NCBI GenBank assembly: GCA_037447655.1
Contig: JBBHKE010000480.1
Location: 1-64,000 of the forward strand
Origin: Zygnema cylindricum
Lineage: Eukaryota > Streptophyta > Zygnematophyceae > Zygnematales > Zygnemataceae
Direction of reading: 5' to 3'
DNA length: 64,000 bases
Position numbers and translations under genes: made by a program. The notes beneath the pieces were generated by a model, which did not search any database, was not told the DNA's origin, and saw only the letters and a list, made by a program, of their open reading frames with translations. This document shows positions 22,862-34,983 of this stretch, in pieces (the first letter of the stretch is position 1; each line of letters opens with the position of its first letter).

Positions 22862-23648
22862 GGCTGCGGCCCCATGTAGTTGTAACTTAGCGTACTTACT
22901 TTGTATTTTAGCGCGGATCCGGCGGACCCGGATTTCAAGTGTCTCTATGTGTTCATTCGAAATTATTACTTAAGTTTGTGACAATTGTATACGTCGACAA
23001 CGCCCGTGACGGCTGTCACCGTGTACAATTTGTGATGACGCACCATATTTTCTTGAAACTTTTTGAAGCGTCGCAAGACACATCGTAATTTTTGAAACGA
23101 TTTGCGGATTTGGTATGTCGCATGTCTTTGCGAGACATTGTTGACGTACAGCCTTGCACCCGTGGCTTTGCAAAATGCCTTGACGTAAACCTCTCCCGTC
23201 CGGCCGCTATTACTTCGCAGATTTTTCACGTTCGCAGACTTTTCAACTTTGCGTGAAATGACACTGCAGCGTCGAGACCCCTGCAAAAAAAAAAACCGTA
23301 CAACATGCAAGCCGACAAAAACAAACAAACCCTGTACTTTTTTTCGTCGTCAAAACTTCTAAAATCTTTTCACACGTGGGAATATATTTTCAGATTGGTG
23401 TAGACGGATTTGCTTAGCTTAAAACACAGTGCCAATGTGTTTTATGATAAGCTTGAAAATGACGTGACAGTTGGTCGAAAAAACCGCAAGACGACAAAAT
23501 TTCGTACATCCTAAGTTCAAGAATGACGCAAATTGTACTTTACAAATTTGCGATTTCTTCGTACGGTCGCAACTTAGGCAGTACGGCGCTAAGTTATAAA
23601 GGAAAACGACAGAAAAAAACCCGAACTTAGCCACATGGGGCCGCAGCC
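22862..23648 (+). mobile_element. Family A element inserted in the right arm (787 bp)
   Basis: It is flanked by TTA at 22,859-22,861 and 23,649-23,651. Ends are GGCTGCGGCCCCATGTAGTT and CCACATGGGGCCGCAGCC. The left arm (about 10,130-10,150) retains the empty site with a single copy of the TTA/TAA trinucleotide, proving insertion after the arms were duplicated. The family reading frame is disrupted in this copy. Confidence 0.92.
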
Positions 23649-23858
23649 TTATAGGGTCATAGATCCCGGCTACACTTAAGTATCTACGAGGAAACGACAA
23701 GGAAGCACACTTTAAATTCGTACCGTACGAAAATATTGACCGAAGGATTGCGACGGATTCGTGTACGCGGAAAGGTTAAGAATCCGTACATACAAGTACC
23801 AAACTATACGGTACTGTACGGCATAGTACGGTTTGGATGTATGGAGTTCATCAACTTA

Positions 23859-25256
23859 GAGTCTTGTTCCATTAGGTGGTCTTGGTAAATGTCAAAAATT
23901 CGTTTACTGAAGCCATCGTTCCATTGTGTCGGGTCAGTAACCGACGTTTTATTTGCGTGGCAAAATTTGATTGGTTCACGTAATAGATGATTACGATTCT
24001 AAAAATCTTCAAAGAATCTCTAAAAGCGAATTGTGACCACATATTTGTACCAGCGAAGGAAAAAAGTGACTCGTATGACATATTTCATAAATTTTTTACG
24101 GGCGGACGAAACTTGAGATTTGTAAAAGCGTACGAAAATGTCTAAATGGTTAGCGGATGGCAACAGACTCGTGAAACAATATCCTCCGTCAAAGATTTTC
24201 TTGTGTCTTCCGGTGGCCTCGCATCCTCCTTGGCGGAAGGCACATGTCATATGCGACGTGTACTCACCTGGTCGCGCGGTCGTCGTGGATATTTGTTCAC
24301 TTTTCCACGAGGCACGATGCAATTCGTTCAGGCGCTGAGAATTGACCTACTCGGGGTCACTTGTTGGGAACTGAAAGTGTCAGACGATGTCATATCCGAT
24401 TATGCATCCAACGGTCCACATTAACGCCCATAAACACGGAGAATCAAATCCCTCATTCAGTAGCCTTGTTTTTCTGAAATTTATGTTTTTTTAGGTACGG
24501 CCCTGTACGAAACAGTACGGCTTTCAGTAAACAGCGTCCTTTTTCCCCTAATGGAACCTTGCCCTTCGGGTAACCCTCCATCAGCTGCTGACAGTAATCG
24601 TACGGAATCGTTTACTGGCAGTAATACTTCGTTAACTTCTCCATCAGGTCGTGTCAGCAATGGAATCAATCGTGTACGTGCTTTCTTTCGATTGGACGCA
24701 CGTAGGTTCATGTTCTGACGACGAGCAGTCAAAGATTCCAAAAGCACAATACAGTCGCAAAATTAAATTACGTGAATGTACAATTTGTACGTTCGTGTTT
24801 TGGTATTTTTTGTAGCTGTTTTGTCGTTCGTGTTTCGTCGTGGCGCCATAAATTCCGGATGTCAGCGGATCTTGGAGGAGGCGTCACGACACATTCTTCA
24901 ACAAAGATATTTTTTGGTGGTTTTCGTTGGATTTGATTCCCGCCTGTCCGAAGGCGCGTGGCCCGTACGTCACCTTTCCACGCGTAAACATTTTACACGT
25001 CCGGTGATTGATGACTCTCCTCCTGAGGAGAGTAATTTATCACTGGACGACGTGACCGCTTGCTACGAAAACACGTAATCGGACGGTCGACGTTATCGCC
25101 CAGAAGTTTGGAGAATCTTGACGCGCCGACAGTAATCATGTTTAAAAAAAAAAAAAAAAAAATCAGTATGTCTCTGTACGGATATGAGCTGGATCTGTAC
25201 GAAAGTACACTTTTCCCAGTAAAGAACCCCACTTTTCGCCTGATGGAGGTTCACCC
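23859..25256. mobile_element. Large family B element inserted in the right arm (1.4 kb)
   Basis: It is flanked by TTA at 23,856-23,858 and 25,257-25,259. Ends are GAGTCTTGTTCCATTAGGTG and CGCCTGATGGAGGTTCACCC, sharing TCCATYAGGYG. The matching empty site is in the left arm near 9,931-9,945. Short frames inside (for example 24,776-25,078, plus) are not recognisable as transposase. Its 3' part resembles the inverse of 19,909-20,641, so it may be a longer version of the same family. Confidence 0.82.
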
Positions 25257-26320
25257 TTATTGAAGACTCGGCGGAAGGATTGCGACGGCGCGGAAAAAAA
25301 TGAGATCGTACGGACGATGCTGTAGAAATTGTGTAAATCTGTACGGACAGCGCGGGAAAACCGGTTGCACTAATAATGTGGAAGTGGACGCGGTAGACGA
25401 CAAATTATTGCAGGGGGTGAAAAAAATTAGGGCTCGGGCAGGTTTTTGGGCAAGGTTTTGAGGAGACGGGCAGGGAAGAAAAAAAAAATATATATATATA
25501 TGCTTGTGGCGGGAGAAGAGTGTGCGCTGTCGCAAATTGTGGCGATGGAGAGGGAAATCCGTACAGAAAACTTAATCCGTACGATCGAAAGTGGATACAG
25601 ATGTATGTTTCGAATTGTTCAAAAGGTACAAAAAATGAGACGGTCGATGAGAATCTGCCAGCTGTACGGCGAAGATCGACATATTGTAACATAGATGTGA
25701 TGTGGTATTTTTCGCGAAAATAAATAAGTCCACGTAGCGAGTGCCGAATGGTTTCGTGACCGATGCTCTGGCGGCAGGTTTCTGACGGAAGGGGGAAGAA
25801 TGGGACGTGTGGCTTGGCGACTGTTGGACACGTGGACGGACCAGATCTAGTATTCGTGGATTTGAGATCTAGCAAAGATCTGCGGCTGAGATCGAACGGA
25901 GTGCAGCGCGCTGGAAAACGAAAACGTGGCGGCGCCGTTCTTTGTGTTCCTTTGAACGAAACGACAAAAAACAAATAAGACAAAAAAAGGCGACTGTCAG
26001 CTCTGTCTACACCCGTAACGTCCATCCCCCCCTCGGATTCGGAGAGTCAGGATTTGTCGTCTAGCGACTCATCCGGGTTCGAATCCCTCATATTATACCT
26101 TTTAACAGAAAATCGCACATTTTTGACACGTGCGAACGAACGCCGTAGTCACTCTTAGACTTTTCCGAGACAAGCTAGGCTAAATATCGACCGTTCGTTA
26201 CACTTGCGACAACACTTCGCGAATTTGCGCGTTTCCTGCGGTCCACTTTCGCATGATTTCTCAATCAATCGCACTCGGCCGGAAACCCCACGGAGCGTTT
26301 CTCATCTGGCGGGTGGACTT

Positions 26321-26350
26321 GTGACGTGACGTCACGTCACGTCACGTCAC
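26321..26350. repeat. GTCAC run containing TGACGTCA
   Basis: Six overlapping GTGAC/GTCAC units form a 30-base run, with TGACGTCA at 26,327-26,334. The left arm has only a single gtgacgtcac at the mirror position (8,819-8,828), so the run expanded after the arms separated. Confidence 0.75.
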
Positions 26351-27611
26351 ATTGCTCATAATGTCGAGAATGGAAAGCTCGAAGCGCCGTAAAGGATCGA
26401 GTGATGACGTCTTAGAGCCGTAAAGGACCGTGTGATGACGCCATAGTGTGACGCGCGCGTTTCGGGATAGGAAGCGGGCGAGACACGCCAGCCGCCGCCG
26501 CCGCCGTGCGAGGAATTGATAATTAAAATAAAAAGGAAAAAAAATAGAAAAAAAAATCTTGGAAAGAGGATACTAACGGAGGATCCGTACAGTTTGCCTT
26601 TGCCGCACGCTAGATCGAATAATATTTTTGAATTATTGTTTTTTTTGTTGGAAATAACGCAATCGGCGCTAATTTTAAAGAAAGACCGAATGGGAATCTA
26701 GAAAATGAGTAATAATTAATAAAGTTAATTTATAAAATAAAGTACGAAAACAAGAAGAATTGAACGTGCGTGTCATAATCTGCTCCATGGCTTTGCCAAT
26801 AAGCGAGATAGGGAATGTCGTTTAGCGGTGTGTACGGAACCACTGTTTCGTACCTTCGCAAACATCTTCGAGCCAGATCCTATTTTTGGTGCGCATCAGA
26901 AAAAACAAAAATTGTACAAAAACGAGATCATCCGTACGGTTTGGGCCGTAAGCTTGCGTTACGGGGACACGTGTGACTATTTTAGAATTTCCAACAGGAA
27001 ACATTTTCGGGCAGCAAATGTCTCAACCAGGAACCGACCCAGATAACGACAAAATAAGTGATAGTCAAACTACCTGAGGCGTAACCCTAAGAACATGGTC
27101 GAAAAAGTACATGTCCGTGCAGGTACTGTACTTAATGTAAAATATAACTTTAGATATCCGTACGTAATAAATACAAAATGTGTAGAAAAACACGTGGCGT
27201 ACAGTGACGTCCAGAAGATAGCACGGTACAATCTTGGCCGTCCGTCACGAAGTCACAAATACAATCTGTTTTTAAAAGTAGGTCTATGCTCTTTATCGCC
27301 GTACCGTTTACTTTATTCTGTGACGAGCTGGAAGGTTTAATGGCCAAGTTGACCTACAATTTTCGCACATGTGAAAGTAGCCGCACAATATCACACTTTC
27401 TCTTTGGCACGCCTAAATCTGCAAAGGCAAAAAATTAAAAATTTCATGGAAAATATAGGTAAGGACTTGGCCGTACCATTCTTTTGTATCTTTAGCGCGC
27501 CACCAATATATCTGGAAAAGTACGCTCTACAATTTCTTGTCGTATATGCGTCCTGGTAGATGACGAAACTGAAGTCGGTGAATAAGCTAATCCCGCAATA
27601 GTTTTTTTTTA

Positions 27612-28375
27612 GGGTGTGTCCCCATGTGCATAAGTAAGGGTTTTTTCCTGTCGTTTTGCTGTAAAACTTAGCGCCGTAGTGCCTAAGTTGCAACCGTACG
27701 AAGGAATCGCAAATTTGTAGAGTACAATTTGCGTCATCCTCGAACTTAGGATGTATACAAATTTGTCGTCTTGTATTTTTTGACCCACTTCCACAACAAA
27801 AAACGTCATCTTCAAACTTATGTTTAAAACACATGCGTAATGTGTTTTAAAACTAGGTATTTTCGAAAAACAAATAGCAACATTTATTCGCACGTGCCGT
27901 AATTTTCAAAAAATTTCATACGATTTCCAAAGACAAAGAAAAGTACATAATTCACTATGTTTTGTACGTTTGCGTTCAATACATCGAAGGAAAGTACACA
28001 ATTTGTTTGGTTTTGTCCCTTTTTTTTCAGTACACGTTTTTTTTGCAGGGGTCTCGAAATTTACGTCGACCAGACAGGAGACGCAAAGGCAAAGCGCATC
28101 TTCTTCAACCGTGAAAGGTCACAGGCTGGAATGAGGTAGGTCTACAATGTCACAGTAAGACATGCGACGTCACAAGCAGTTCCAAAAACTAACGTGCGAC
28201 AACACATATTGTAGGCGTTGACATCCGTCACAGGTATTGCCGACATATACAATCGTCACAAACGTAAGTTACGATTACGTTCTTACATATAGGGACACTC
28301 GAAAATCGGGTCCGGCGGATCTGCGCTAAAATATAAAGTAAGTTCGTTAAGCTATAAGTACTTGGGGACATACTC
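27612..28375 (-). mobile_element. Family A element, outer left end of the palindrome
   Basis: It starts GGGTGTGTCCCCATGTGCAT (the usual 3' end, inverted) and ends ACTTGGGGACATACTC, with TTA on both sides (27,609-27,611; 28,376-28,378). The 764-bp length equals the copy at 20,704-21,467. The mirror copy is at 34,984-35,747. Confidence 0.85.
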
Positions 28376-28378
28376 TTA

Positions 28379-29128
28379 GGTTGTGTCTCCATGTACTTAA
28401 AACTTAGCGAAATTACTTTGTTTTTTAGCGCCGATCCGACGGACCCGGATTTTAAGTGTCCATATGTGTAACAACGACATAGTTACTTAAGCGTGTGACG
28501 ATTGTATACGCTGACAATGCCCGTGACGGTTGTCACCGTCTACAATTTGTGATGCCGCAAGTTATTTTTTGGAGCTGCTTGAGATGTCGCATGAGTTTTC
28601 GTGACATTGTAGATGTACCGCCTTCCAGCTTGTGCCCTTTCACGATTGACGAAGATGCACTTTGCCTTTGCGTCGCCTGTCCGCTCGACATGAAATGGCA
28701 TCGAAATCTTGGGACCCCTGGCGAAATAAAATCCGTACTAGGAAAAAACGGACAAATCCTAATAAATTGTGTACTTTTCTTTGTCGTACCTGAACGCAAA
28801 CGGACAAAATAAAACCAATAGTGTACCTTTTGCCGTCTATTGATTTCGTTTGAAAATTTTGTAAATTTGTTTACACGTGCTAATACGTGTTCCTATTTGT
28901 CTTTCAAAAATACTTTGTTTTAAAACATATCTTCCCTGTTTTTTAAAGAAAATTTTGAAAATGACGTTTTTTTGGCGTGGTCGTGGGTCGAAGAACACAA
29001 GACGACAACATGTAGTACATCATAAATTCGATGATGACGGTACTTCTCTTTTTTTCTGTTTTTTTGTAAGGTTCAAACTTACGCGGTACGGCTCTAAGTT
29101 TTACAAGAAAATGACAGAAAAAAACCCC
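28379..29128 (+). mobile_element. Family A element, head-to-head with its neighbour
   Basis: It begins GGTTGTGTCTCCATGTACTT directly after the TTA shared with the preceding element. It carries the family reading frame intact (28,495-28,812, 105 codons). It ends near 29,128 at acagaaaaaaacccctta without the final ACATGGGGACATACCC, so the 3' terminus is lost. The mirror copy is at 34,231-34,980. Confidence 0.8.
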
Positions 29129-29917
29129 TTAGTGTCTGCTGTCACGATTCTATACGGAAATAGTGTACCTTGTCAACTGCTATAGTAGACGTTAAGGGCT
29201 TTGGTCCGTGGGCTTCAAGTCATTGTTCCCTGTTCTTGGTAATGATAAGGATGATCGTAGACACGTTGCATAAACATTGTACGATTCCCTCTCACCACAT
29301 TCCAATTCAGAATTTTAGGGTTAGGGTTTCATGGGGACTATTGCCGTCTTTTAAGTATTTAACGCTCCTTTAGTGAAAATCGCGATGAAACGCAAGTATA
29401 TATGACCCGCGAAATCAACTTATATTACATGTTGTCGTGTTGAGTCGGCATTATGCGAATCGGTAAATCGGCTAAGTATCGGCTACATTGTTTCGAATAT
29501 TGCTTCGTTCACGTCACGTTTCATGATAGTACGTACAATACTCACGCTCCACACCTATTGTGACGCTGACTGCGTTACGCCGCCCATCGTTATAAGTGTT
29601 GTAACTTATTAGTGCTAATGCGAAATTACAATTATTATACTAATTCAGTGAAGTATACGGCAGACTATAGTCCACGTCATCAAATAGCGTTTACAACGTT
29701 ATTTTGCATTTTGAAAGGAAGGCGCGACCAAATTAGGGTTATGACTCTATTAACGATGGTGCGTGTAGTGTTGGCTGGGTACCTAGAGCATTGTTTGTCC
29801 CTTTGTGTTCTTGTCTTTTTCGTAAGTAAGTTGTTGGTTGGTTGAGTAACGCTGTCTTGCATTGTTTGTTCATTACAATTGGGCGACCACCGATCTGGCG
29901 ATTACGTTTCGGTAGTG

Positions 29918-30357
29918 TACACCGCCAATCGCTATTAGAGTAAATAACGTTAATTCGGTGCCCTTTAAAAAACCTCAAATACAATCTATAATTCTATTTT
30001 TTCCATTATTCTAATTAGAGTTTTTTTTCAATTAGAATTAATAATGGAAGTACACTGCGATGGAAATAGTGTGGCGTACGGACAAGGTATCTCCGTACGA
30101 AATGGTACTTTTTGAATTACAAAGGCAGAAAAAGACACTTAACATTATTGCCCACACATGTGAATGTGCACTAGAAGAAAGAGATGCAAGCTCGTCGACA
30201 AAAATCACGTTCTCATATGTTCGTCCGTCGACCGTGTGAACAGCGCAATGGCGTACGAATTGTCAGATTTTGTACAGGTACACATATTACTATAGACATC
30301 AAAAGGGCGGGTATTTATTATTCATGACAACCCAAATTACAGTTAGGGATTAATAAG

Positions 30358-30390
<33 letters not shown>

Positions 30391-30465
30391 TCCCGATTAG
30401 TGTTAGTAACACTAATCTTTTTTTACGCTATTTATTCCTTTACTCTAATAGCGATTGACGGTGTA
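29918..30465. mobile_element. Family C element in the left palindrome arm (about 548 bp)
   Basis: Termini are TA-CACCGCCAATCGCTATTAG and CTAATAGCGATTGACGGTG-TA. It includes a TA-dinucleotide run and a ccgtacgccacactattt-type motif seen in other long family C copies. The inverted partner is 32,839-33,393. Confidence 0.85.
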
Positions 30466-30797
30466 CTGTACGGTTCGGTGATTTGTGTCGGCGTCACGAC
30501 AATACATTTTGTACGGCCGATTATGTTTTCTGTACAGCTAAGCACATAGAGGTACCAAACGTACGGATTTTCACTTTTTTACGAAAATGCGTTAATTTTT
30601 TAAGATTTTGAAATTTTCGTTTAATTCGTACACTTTTCCAGTGCGGAAACAAGTACGGACAAAACGTATCGAAATCTCTATTCAAATAATAGACCGTTGG
30701 TCGTCGCTTAGGAAACCTTTAAATGGGCCCACTTTCTATTCGTCTGCACCCCTAAACGGCGTGTCCCTCGGCCGACGTCAGCAAACGGGTAACTTTG

Positions 30798-30997
30798 TCC
30801 CGCAAATCGCAAATTTCCGTCAATCGTTGTGTAGATTTGGGTCGCGTCTACAAATGTACGTACGGACGCCTTGAATAGTACAAAAAGTACTTGGACGGTT
30901 TGAAAAACAGGACGCGGGACAAATCGCAAATTTCTGTCAATCGTTTAGTTTTGGGTCGCGTCTACATATGTACGTACGGACGCCTTGAATAGTAAAA
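30798..30997 (+). repeat. Direct repeat inside the palindrome arm
   Basis: A block of about 85 bases containing gggtcgcgtctaca, gtacgtacggacgcc and ttgaatagta occurs twice, about 115 bases apart. The mirror arm carries the same pair at about 32,307-32,505. Function unknown. Confidence 0.7.
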
Positions 30998-31284
30998 AAA
31001 GTAGGGAATTGCTAATCGCAGAGACGATTTTTGCTGCGCGCAGGTAGTTGTCAGAAATTGTACATTTGAAGTACAATTTGTACAGGCTACGTACCTTTAA
31101 TTTCAGATCTGACGGTCAAGCCGTCGAACAGCTTTGACTGGCGGAATACTGTACCGGCGGTTAAAAAAGTGTCGCGCTTGCAAACGTCGACCGTCATAAT
31201 TTTTATTTTTTTTCACACGGCCGGCGCAGGTTTACTGTAACAAAACTGCGGCAGCCACATATAAATAAAATGGCTGCGCGCAGG

Positions 31285-31777
31285 TACACCGTGAATCGCT
31301 ATTAGCGTAATAAAAAATATAGCGTAATGAAACAATTAGCGTACTTTACGGTAAATTGTGTTTTTTCGGGTACACCATGATACTAATTTATCATGTACTC
31401 TAATTTGTAAACTGCTTTGTAAAAATTTTCGGCACGTAATATGTCCCCACTAAAACATGTAAATGTACGAAATTGTTCAAATCGTACGCCGTCGCGTTTT
31501 TTTGACATCTGCGTATGCCGGAAAATGTTTACGCAATTATATATTATTATATTTTCTGTACTTTTAAATTTAAAAATGTACGAAATAGTACATATCTGAC
31601 AGTCCGTACACCACACTATTTAAAAGGGCACTAAATTACAGTTATGAACCGCATTGAGCGGGGCACCTCAAATAACGTGCAAAAACATTTAGCGTACTTT
31701 ATTCTATTTGAGAATTTGCCCCAAAAAAAGGGGTACCCCAATTAGCGTCATGTACGCTAATAGCGATTCACGGTGTA
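31285..31777. mobile_element. Family C element nested in the foldback core
   Basis: Ends are TA-CACCGTGAATCGCTATTAG and CTAATAGCGATTCACGGTG-TA. It is about 490 bp, non-coding, and forms most of the non-palindromic spacer. Confidence 0.85.
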
Positions 31778-31784
31778 GTTTACT

Positions 31785-31996
31785 GCAAAAATGAAATCAA
31801 CTCGCGAACCGTTACATTGAACTTGGACACATATGAAAGGACGACGTACAACATGTGCAAACTCGCACGAAACCAAATAAACTTCGTACAAAATAAATAT
31901 GCGTACCCGACTACCCGCGTATAGATATCGATGAAACTAAAATGACACGTCGTCACGTCCACGGTGGACGTGACAACGAGTTGATTTCATTTTTGC
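31785..31996. mobile_element. Small inverted-repeat element (family G, 212 bp)
   Basis: The first 20 bases, starting GCAAAAATGAAATCAACT, are exactly repeated in inverse at 31,977-31,996. A diverged copy lacking a clear right end is found at 63,099-63,260 in the second complete family D element. Target duplication could not be defined. Confidence 0.7.
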
Positions 31997-32838
31997 GGCT
32001 AACGTGAAGTGATAAACTACCTGCGTGCAGCCATTTTATTTATATGTGGCTGCCGCAGTTTGGTTACAGTAAACCTGCGCCGGCCGTGTGATTTTTTTTT
32101 TTTTTTATGACGGTCGACGTTTGCAAGCGCGACACTTTTTTAACCGCCGGTACAATATTCCGCCAGTCAAAGTTGTTCGACGGATTGACCGTCAGATCTG
32201 AAATTAAAGGTACGTAGCCTGTACAAATTGTACTTCAAATGTACAATTTCTGACAACTACCTGCGCGCAGCAAAAATCGTCTCTGCGATTAGCAATTCCC
32301 TACTTTTTTTACTATTCAAGGCGTCCGTACGTACATATGTAGACGCGACCCAAAACTAAACGATTGACAGAAATTTGCGATTTGTCCCGCGTCCTGTTTT
32401 TCAAACCGTCCAAGTACTTTTTGTACTATTCAAGGCGTCCGTACGTACATTTGTAGACGCGACCCAAATCTACACAACGATTGACGGAAATTTGCGATTT
32501 GCGGGACAAAGTTACCCGTTTGCTGACGTCGGCCGAGGGACACGCCGTTTAGGGGTGCAGACGAATAGAAAGTGGGCCCATTTAAAGGTTTCCTAAGCGA
32601 CGACCAACGGTCTATTATTTGAATAGAGATTTCGATACGTTTTGTCCGTACTTGTTTCCGCACTGGAAAAGTGTACGAATTAAACGAAAATTTCAAAATC
32701 TTAAAAAATTAACGCATTTTCGTAAAAAAGTGAAAATCCGTACGTTTGGTACCTCTATGTGCTTAGCTGTACAGAAAACATAATCGGCCGTACAAAATGT
32801 ATTGTCGTGACGCCGACACAAATCACCGAACCGTACAG

Positions 32839-32913
32839 TACACCGTCAATCGCTATTAGAGTAAAGGAATAAATAGCGTAAAAAAAGATTAGTGTTACTA
32901 ACACTAATCGGGA

Positions 32914-32946
<33 letters not shown>

Positions 32947-33393
32947 CTTATTAATCCCTAACTGTAATTTGGGTTGTCATGAATAATAAATACCCGCCCT
33001 TTTGATGTCTATAGTAATATGTGTACCTGTACAAAATCTGACAATTCGTACGCCATTGCGCTGTTCACACGGTCGACGGACGAACATATGAGAACGTGAT
33101 TTTTGTCGACGAGCTTGCATCTCTTTCTTCTAGTGCACATTCACATGTGTGGGCAATAATGTTAAGTGTCTTTTTCTGCCTTTGTAATTCAAAAAGTACC
33201 ATTTCGTACGGAGATACCTTGTCCGTACGCCACACTATTTCCATCGCAGTGTACTTCCATTATTAATTCTAATTGAAAAAAAACTCTAATTAGAATAATG
33301 GAAAAAATAGAATTATAGATTGTATTTGAGGTTTTTTTTTTTTAAAAGGGCACCGAATTAACGTTATTTACTCTAATAGCGATTGGCGGTGTA
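32839..33393. mobile_element. Family C element in the right palindrome arm
   Basis: This is the inverted partner of 29,918-30,465 with the same termini. It is a few bases longer through a T run near 33,333-33,343. Confidence 0.85.
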
Positions 33394-34230
33394 CACTACT
33401 CCACGAAACGTAATCGCCAGAATCGGTGGTCGCCCAATTGTAAACAATGAATCAAACAATGCAAGACAAGCGTTACTCAACCAACCAACAACTTACTTAC
33501 AGAAAAAGACAAGAACACAAAGGGACAAACAATGCTCTAGGTACCCAGCCAAACACTACACCAGCCATCGTTAATAGAGATCATAACCCTAATTTGGTCG
33601 CGTCCTTTTCTTTCAAAAAATCACAAAATAACGTTGTAAACGCTATTTGATGACGTGGACTATAGTCTGCCACGTATACTTCACTGAATTAGTATAACTA
33701 ATTGTAATTTCGCATTAGCACTCAATAAGTTATCAACACTTATAACGATGGGCGGCGTAACGCAGTCAAACGTGCGCAATAGCGTGTGTGGAGCGTGAGT
33801 ATTGTACGGTACTATCATGAAACGTGACGTGAACGAAACAATATTCGAAACAATGTAGCCGATACTTAGCCGATTTACCGATTCGCATAATGCCGACTCC
33901 AACACGACAACATGTAATATAAGTTGAGATTTCGCGGGTCTATATATACTTGCGTTTCATCGCGATTTTCACTAAAGGAGCGTTAAATACTTAAATGAGA
34001 CGGCAATAGTCCCCATGAAACCCTAACCCTAAAATTCTGAATTGTAGGAATGTGAGCGGCTGAGAAGGAATCGTACAATGTTTATGCAACGTGTCTACGA
34101 TCATCCTTATCATTACCAAGAACAGGGAACAATGACTTCGAAGCCCACTGGACCAAAGCCCTTAACTGTCTCACTATAGCAGTTGACAAGGTACACTATT
34201 TCCGTATAGAATCGTGACAGCAGACACTAA

Positions 34231-34980
34231 GGGGTTTTTTTCTGTCATTTTCTTGTAAAACTTAGAGCCGTACCGCGTAAGTTTGAACCTTACAAAAAAA
34301 CAGAAAAAAAGAGAAGTACCGTCATCATCGAATTTATGATGTACTACATGTTGTCGTCTTGTGTTCTTCGACCCACGACCACGCCAAAAAAACGTCATTT
34401 TCAAAATTTTCTTTAAAAAACAGGGAAGATATGTTTTAAAACAAAGTATTTTTGAAAGACAAATAGGAACACGTATTAGCACGTGTAAACAAATTTACAA
34501 AATTTTCAAACGAAATCAATAGACGGCAAAAGGTACACTATTGGTTTTATTTTGTCCGTTTGCGTTCAGGTACGACAAAGAAAAGTACACAATTTATTAG
34601 GATTTGTCCGTTTTTTCCTAGTACGGATTTTATTTCGCCAGGGGTCCCAAGATTTCGATGCCATTTCATGTCGAGCGGACAGGCGACGCAAAGGCAAAGT
34701 GCATCTTCGTCAATCGTGAAAGGGCACAAGCTGGAAGGCGGTACATCTACAATGTCACGAAAACTCATGCGACATCTCAAGCAGCTCCAAAAAATAACTT
34801 GCGGCATCACAAATTGTAGACGGTGACAACCGTCACGGGCATTGTCAGCGTATACAATCGTCACACGCTTAAGTAACTATGTCGTTGTTACACATATGGA
34901 CACTTAAAATCCGGGTCCGTCGGATCGGCGCTAAAAAACAAAGTAATTTCGCTAAGTTTTAAGTACATGGAGACACAACC
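34231..34980 (-). mobile_element. Family A element, mirror of 28,379-29,128
   Basis: The sequence matches its partner as reverse complement, including the 105-codon reading frame (34,547-34,864, minus) and the same truncated end. Confidence 0.82.
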
Positions 34981-34983
34981 TAA

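Larger units (their letters stand above)
22390..27604 (-). repeat. Right arm of giant inverted repeat around the kinase
   Basis: This is the reverse-complement partner of 7,605-10,590. It is 5.2 kb long only because it was later interrupted by a family A element (22,862-23,648) and a family B element (23,859-25,256). Subtracting these with their duplications leaves about 3.0 kb, equal to the left arm. The outer end abuts the TTA that precedes the family A copy starting at 27,612, so the original outer boundary may have been overwritten by that insertion. Confidence 0.88.
31003..32301. mobile_element. Family D foldback element at the palindrome centre
   Basis: Outer ends are AGGGAATTGCTAATCGCAGA and its complement TCTGCGATTAGCAATTCCCT. 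They continue into long inverted repeats of roughly 280 bp (ctgcgcgcaggtagttgtca, ..., cacacggccggcgcaggttt). Removing the nested family C copy leaves about 0.8 kb, the same as the copy at 61,806-63,584 after its insertions are removed. The inverted symmetry of the large palindrome continues outward from this element, which makes it the likely seed of the inverted duplication. Confidence 0.8.

Noticed and set aside
34016-34034. Telomere-like ccctaaccctaaa
   Set aside because: Only two units, embedded in a palindrome arm with its mirror at about 29,325-29,345; too short to be an interstitial telomere array.
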